Positions 60,928-64,000 of a stretch of 64,000 bases of DNA are shown here, piece after piece; the first letter of the stretch is position 1; the number at the start of each line of letters is the position of its first letter. The notes beneath the pieces were generated by a model. It saw only the letters and a program-made list of their open reading frames with translations, was not told the origin of the DNA and ran no database searches. The stretch is from Bog-366 sp964501985 (GTDB lineage: Bacteria > Acidobacteriota > Terriglobia > UBA7540), in the NCBI GenBank assembly GCA_964501985.1, contig CAZCVY010000007.1, positions 1-64,000 of the forward strand, written 5' to 3'. The position numbers and the translations under genes are program-made.

Positions 60928-62325
60928 TCACGCCTCCACTTCTTCCGCGGCCGCCTTCATTCCCTGATGCGCCTGCTCAATTCTCTGGCGCAATTCGGCT
61001 ATGAGTAAATCATCGCCAGTGACGTTTGCATTCATCAGCCGATCGAGTTCGACTTCCGCCCGCAGGAGGCGATCGACGCTCTGGTAATATCGGCGGGAGT
61101 GCCTGCCGCGGATTTGAAAATCCCGGTCGGAGCTCTCCGCCCAGATCTTGGGATTCACCACGCGGTCCCCCACGGACTGGAAGTAAGCAGTCCCGCGGAT
61201 GGGATACGCGACGGTCGTCAGGAAGATGTCGGGGCTAGATGTCTTGACGTGCTGAATGGTCGATTGGATGTCCGCCCATTCCTCGCCTTCGTATCCCCAC
61301 ATCAGGAACATGCCGGTCTGGATGCCTCGGGACTTGCACCATCCCACAGCGTTCTGAACTTGCGCAACGGTCACTCCCCGCCGCATGGCGTCGAGCACAC
61401 GCTGCGAGCCGCTCTCCGAGCCAATCCAGATGCGGAAGCAATTCAATTCCGCCAGCAGGTCCGCCACCCGCTCATTGATTCTGTCCGCCCTCGAAATGCA
61501 TTCAAAGGGGATGCTCAATCCGCGGCGCTTCATTTCCGCGGCAAACTGGACGAGCCACCCGTGGTGAATGGTAAAGACATCGTCGGCAAACCACAGCATG
61601 TCGGGGTTGTAGCGTCCGAGAATCCACTCGAGCTCATCGACAACGGAAGCCGGTTTGCGCCGCCGGTGGGTTTTGCCGTACACCTCGTGACTGCACCATT
61701 GGCATTCGTAAGGGCACCCACGGGCGGTGATCATGGAAACGGAACCGGCGCCGTGATGCTCGCGCCAGGTTTCAAGATAGCGTTCGATGGAAATCGATTC
61801 GCGGCTGGGCCAAGGCTGGGTATCGATGTCCGGTATCTGCGCACGAGGAGGGGTCCGGTGGACGCATCCATCGGCCCCGCGAAAGGCAATGCCGTTGACC
61901 CGGCTCAGGCGCTCATCCGATCCGCTCCGCAGCATGGGCAGCAATTCCTCCAGCGTCACCTCGCCCTCGCCGATCACCACCACGTCCGCTCCCGCCGCGA
62001 GGTATTCTTCCGCATAAGCTCCCGGCTCGGGCCCTCCGGCAACCGTTTTCCAGCCCGCCTCTTTGGCCGCGCGCAGGATACGGACGGCGCTTCCCCGCGT
62101 CATCAGGTTGGCGTAGACCCCCAGCACCGCGGGAGGTTCGCTCGAAAGAAGGTTTTGCAGTTCCTGCCAGGAAGAGAAAGTGGTGTCGAACACTTCCACA
62201 TCAAACCCCACGGCCCGCAAGTGCGACGCAAGGTAGAGAATCCCCAAAGGCGCATAGGGCTTCATGATCTGAAGCTCCTTGGGATCGTCGCCGAGAAAGA
62301 AACCGTGAGTTAAGAGCAGATCCAT
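60928..62325 (-). CDS. B12-binding-domain radical SAM protein
   Basis: A 465-residue protein. The N-terminal B12-binding-like domain includes MKPYAPLGILYLASHLRAVGFDVEVFD and GADVVVIGEGEVTLEELL, without the usual DxHxxG His. The radical SAM domain has ARGCPYECQWC (about residues 186-196), then FADDVFTIHHGW and IGSESGSQRVLDAM. Proteins of this group carry out methylations, ring rearrangements or lipid changes. The start at 62325 is chosen because MDLLLTHGFFLGDDP begins the first strand and the sequence upstream is repeat. It leads a tight minus-strand operon. Confidence 0.88.
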   Translation of the reverse strand: MDLLLTHGFFLGDDPKELQIMKPYAPLGILYLASHLRAVGFDVEVFDTTFSSWQELQNLLSSEPPAVLGVYANLMTRGSAVRILRAAKEAGWKTVAGGPEPGAYAEEYLAAGADVVVIGEGEVTLEELLPMLRSGSDERLSRVNGIAFRGADGCVHRTPPRAQIPDIDTQPWPSRESISIERYLETWREHHGAGSVSMITARGCPYECQWCSHEVYGKTHRRRKPASVVDELEWILGRYNPDMLWFADDVFTIHHGWLVQFAAEMKRRGLSIPFECISRADRINERVADLLAELNCFRIWIGSESGSQRVLDAMRRGVTVAQVQNAVGWCKSRGIQTGMFLMWGYEGEEWADIQSTIQHVKTSSPDIFLTTVAYPIRGTAYFQSVGDRVVNPKIWAESSDRDFQIRGRHSRRYYQSVDRLLRAEVELDRLMNANVTGDDLLIAELRQRIEQAHQGMKAAAEEVEA

Positions 62326-62352
62326 GTCACACCGATGACGCCGCGATTCCTG

Positions 62353-62535
62353 TTCCCTGGAGGGGAACAATTTCATTAGCCGTAGGTGAAACCCACGGAA
62401 ATGCAATCTCGCGAATTTGATTACGACCTTGGAGGGGTCGATCCGTCCGACCCCTCCAGGGTCGTAAGAATTCCTTTGTTGTCCGCGCCGATCCGTAGGT
62501 TTCACCTACGGCTAATCGTATCCCTCCCCTCCGGG
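62353..62535. repeat. Nested hairpin array with a 19-bp perfect inverted repeat
   Basis: Perfect 19-bp arms at 62375-62393 (ATTAGCCGTAGGTGAAACC) and 62498-62516 surround a large central hairpin (62422-62466, TACGACC and GGAGGGGTCG arms). Small hairpins flank both sides. The arms themselves fold (ACCTACGG and CCGTAGGT). A diverged relative occurs at about 52548-52583. It fills the gap between two radical SAM genes. Confidence 0.85.
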
Positions 62536-62592
62536 GAGCTCGGCAGCTAACCGCATTCCACCCCAGCACACGCCAGCACGAGGAGGAGGAAC

Positions 62593-62729
62593 CGTAGCGC
62601 GGACCTGTTCTGTAGGTCCGCGGCCTTTCACAGCAATACGGGACGAACCGCGGAATGGTTTTGCGCGTCCGCCGGTTTGCCTAGCACCTCGGGACAAGCC
62701 GCGGACCTACAGAACAGGTCCGCGCTACG
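62593..62729. repeat. 31-bp perfect inverted repeat with CGTAGCG ends
   Basis: Arms at 62593-62623 and 62699-62729 are perfect reverse complements, 75 bases apart. Each arm also forms its own hairpin (GCGGACCT pairing with AGGTCCGC). The outer ends are CGTAGCG and CGCTACG, as in the 28964-29009 element. It lies just past the stop of the last radical SAM gene. Confidence 0.9.
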
Positions 62730-62742
62730 ATTCGTCCTTGCA

Positions 62743-64000
62743 TCACGTCGAGCAATACGCCAATACCGGTAACACCGTAGCGTCGGCGTTGCGGCACGTT
62801 TGTTCGAGTCGTTCGACCCGCCGCCACCGCTCGGCGATTTCCTTGGGGCCCGCAGCGCCGCCCGTTACCGCCGGATCGTGAAGAGCGAATTTCCAGGCGC
62901 CCGCCGGACTCCAGGATTCCACCTCCGCGTGCAGAGCGTCGTGGAGGGCGCGGTAAAACTCGCTGCTGTAAGTACCCTTGAACATCATCGACAGGTCCTC
63001 GCTATCGACCCAGTTCGTCTTTTCACCCAATTGTTCACGAACGCGCTCGTGAAATTTCGTGCCGGGAAGAGGGTAGGAAACGGAAATGCCCAGGTCGTCT
63101 GGACGTGTCTCGCGAACCATCTGAATGGTCTTTTCGATGTCTCCCCAAGTCTCTCCCGGGTAGCCGAACTGGAGGAAATAGCAGGCGCGGATGCCGTTCT
63201 CGCGCAGATTTTCGCGCGCCCGTGCGGCCTGTTCAACCCGAATTCCTTTTTGCATCGCGTCAAGAATTTTCTGAGAGCCGGACTCGACGCCCATCCAGAC
63301 TTCGGCGCAACCCGCTCGAGCGAGCGCTGCGGCCGTCTCCTCTTGCATCAGGTCGGCGCGCGACTGCATTTTGAAAGGGACGGCGGCTCCGTACATCTCG
63401 ACGGAGTCCGCCAGTTCCTGCACCCAGCGGTTGTTGATTCCGAACAAGTCGTCGGCAAACCAGAGATGGTCAACACCGACTTCTTCCCGCAGCGCGCGCA
63501 TTTCCCGCGCCACCGATTCGGGCGAGCGCGCATGAAAGGAGTCGCCGTAGATGGGCTTCGCACACCAATTACACCGGTAGGGGCATCCGCGGCTGGCCAC
63601 GAGGTTGAGCGAGAAAAAGCCGTGCGCCTGCTTCCATGCTTCTCGGTATCGATCCAAGTCAATCAGGTCTCGAGCAGGAAGCGGCAGATCGTCCAGATTG
63701 CGCATTAGCGGCCTGAGCGGAGTTCGAACCGGGAGTCCTCCGCGCGCTCCACGGAAAATCAATCCGCGGATGCCCTCGACGTTCTCGCCGGAATGGCCTG
63801 CGAGCGTCGCCGTCAGATCGAGCAGAGTTTGCTCCGCCTCACCCAAGAGAATGTAATCGGCGCCCCGCTCCAAGTATTTCTGGCTGTGATCGGAAGCGTC
63901 CGATCCATTCACCACGACCTTGGAACCATAGGCCTTCGCGGCGTCGATCATGCCAAACGCCATCTGGCGCATTCGCGTCAGGCACATCTTGGAAAGGAAA
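62743..64000 (-). CDS. B12-binding-domain radical SAM protein, N-terminus beyond window
   Basis: At least 418 residues; the frame is open to base 64000, so the start is not seen and the ATG at 63987 is probably internal. The visible part of the B12-binding-like domain has YILLGEAEQTLLDL. The radical SAM cluster motif is SRGCPYRCNWC, then WFADDLFGINNRWV and MGVESGSQKILDAMQKG. It resembles the gene at 60928 and is probably a paralogue. Substrate unknown. Confidence 0.85.
   Translation of the reverse strand, partial: FLSKMCLTRMRQMAFGMIDAAKAYGSKVVVNGSDASDHSQKYLERGADYILLGEAEQTLLDLTATLAGHSGENVEGIRGLIFRGARGGLPVRTPLRPLMRNLDDLPLPARDLIDLDRYREAWKQAHGFFSLNLVASRGCPYRCNWCAKPIYGDSFHARSPESVAREMRALREEVGVDHLWFADDLFGINNRWVQELADSVEMYGAAVPFKMQSRADLMQEETAAALARAGCAEVWMGVESGSQKILDAMQKGIRVEQAARARENLRENGIRACYFLQFGYPGETWGDIEKTIQMVRETRPDDLGISVSYPLPGTKFHERVREQLGEKTNWVDSEDLSMMFKGTYSSEFYRALHDALHAEVESWSPAGAWKFALHDPAVTGGAAGPKEIAERWRRVERLEQTCRNADATVLPVLAYCST

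Larger units (their letters stand above)
62326..62742. other. Repeat-filled intergenic region between radical SAM genes
   Basis: About 417 bases made up mostly of the two inverted-repeat blocks at 62353-62535 and 62593-62729. No gene is supported. A promoter for the 60928-62325 gene must be within it or further upstream. Confidence 0.6.

Overview
The window is one continuous stretch, apart from a 100-N scaffold gap at 59988-60087, of a fairly GC-rich Gram-negative genome. Several traits point to a soil Acidobacteriota, probably Terriglobia-like: paired small secreted Cys/His proteins, PEGA-OmpA and TPR envelope proteins, plant-polysaccharide hydrolases (GH35, GH36, GH44), dense hairpin repeats, and intergenic repeats that would read PN(K/E)CMKTN if translated. 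This assignment is an inference from gene content; no rRNA or other phylogenetic marker is present.

Layout. 1-9.5 kb: the end of a short-chain dehydrogenase, tandem bacteriohemerythrins, a PEGA/OmpA envelope protein, a GH35 beta-galactosidase-like enzyme, two small exported or anchored proteins, and a GmhA-like SIS isomerase. 9.5-15 kb: a REP-associated tyrosine transposase (RAYT) with its REP hairpins, then two GT4 glycosyltransferases and a WbaP/WcaJ-type polyprenyl-phosphate sugar transferase. 15-28 kb: two small secreted paralogues, a DedA-rhodanese fusion interrupted by an in-frame TGA, a proline/alanine-rich exported protein, an ABC-2 exporter pair, GH36, a TPR protein, GH44 and a G3E GTPase.

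28-52 kb is a single-strand (minus) Wzx/Wzy-type exopolysaccharide locus. Read in its own direction it runs: Wza-type exporter, Wzc-type tyrosine autokinase, TPR protein, Wzy-like polymerase, rmlA-rmlB-rmlD-rmlC for dTDP-L-rhamnose, a geranylgeranyl-reductase-like flavoprotein, a short phosphoglycosyl transferase, a WecG-type GT26, a UDP-galactopyranose-mutase-like flavoprotein, an FkbM methyltransferase, a GT4, a sulfotransferase-like protein, a Wzx flippase, and GT2, GT4, GT4 and GT2 enzymes. Many junctions are ATGA or similar overlaps, which indicates translational coupling. At 53.5-56 kb, on the plus strand, UDP-glucose dehydrogenase and UDP-glucuronate decarboxylase would supply UDP-glucuronate and UDP-xylose, probably to the same polymer. 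56-58.7 kb holds a porin-like protein with a cupredoxin-like protein. 58.9-64 kb holds a run of radical SAM genes (two B12-binding type, one SPASM type) with a methyltransferase, open at the right edge.

The most unusual signal is the DedA-rhodanese gene (16665-17639). A TGA interrupts the rhodanese active-site loop at a position where related proteins appear to carry cysteine. The reading frame continues through the rest of the rhodanese domain to a TAG, and a hairpin with SECIS-like geometry lies just downstream. This is a strong selenoprotein candidate. The other notable features are the RAYT flanked by oppositely oriented REPs, several families of large perfect hairpins placed between operon genes, and a 55-bp duplication either side of the N gap that looks like an assembly artefact.
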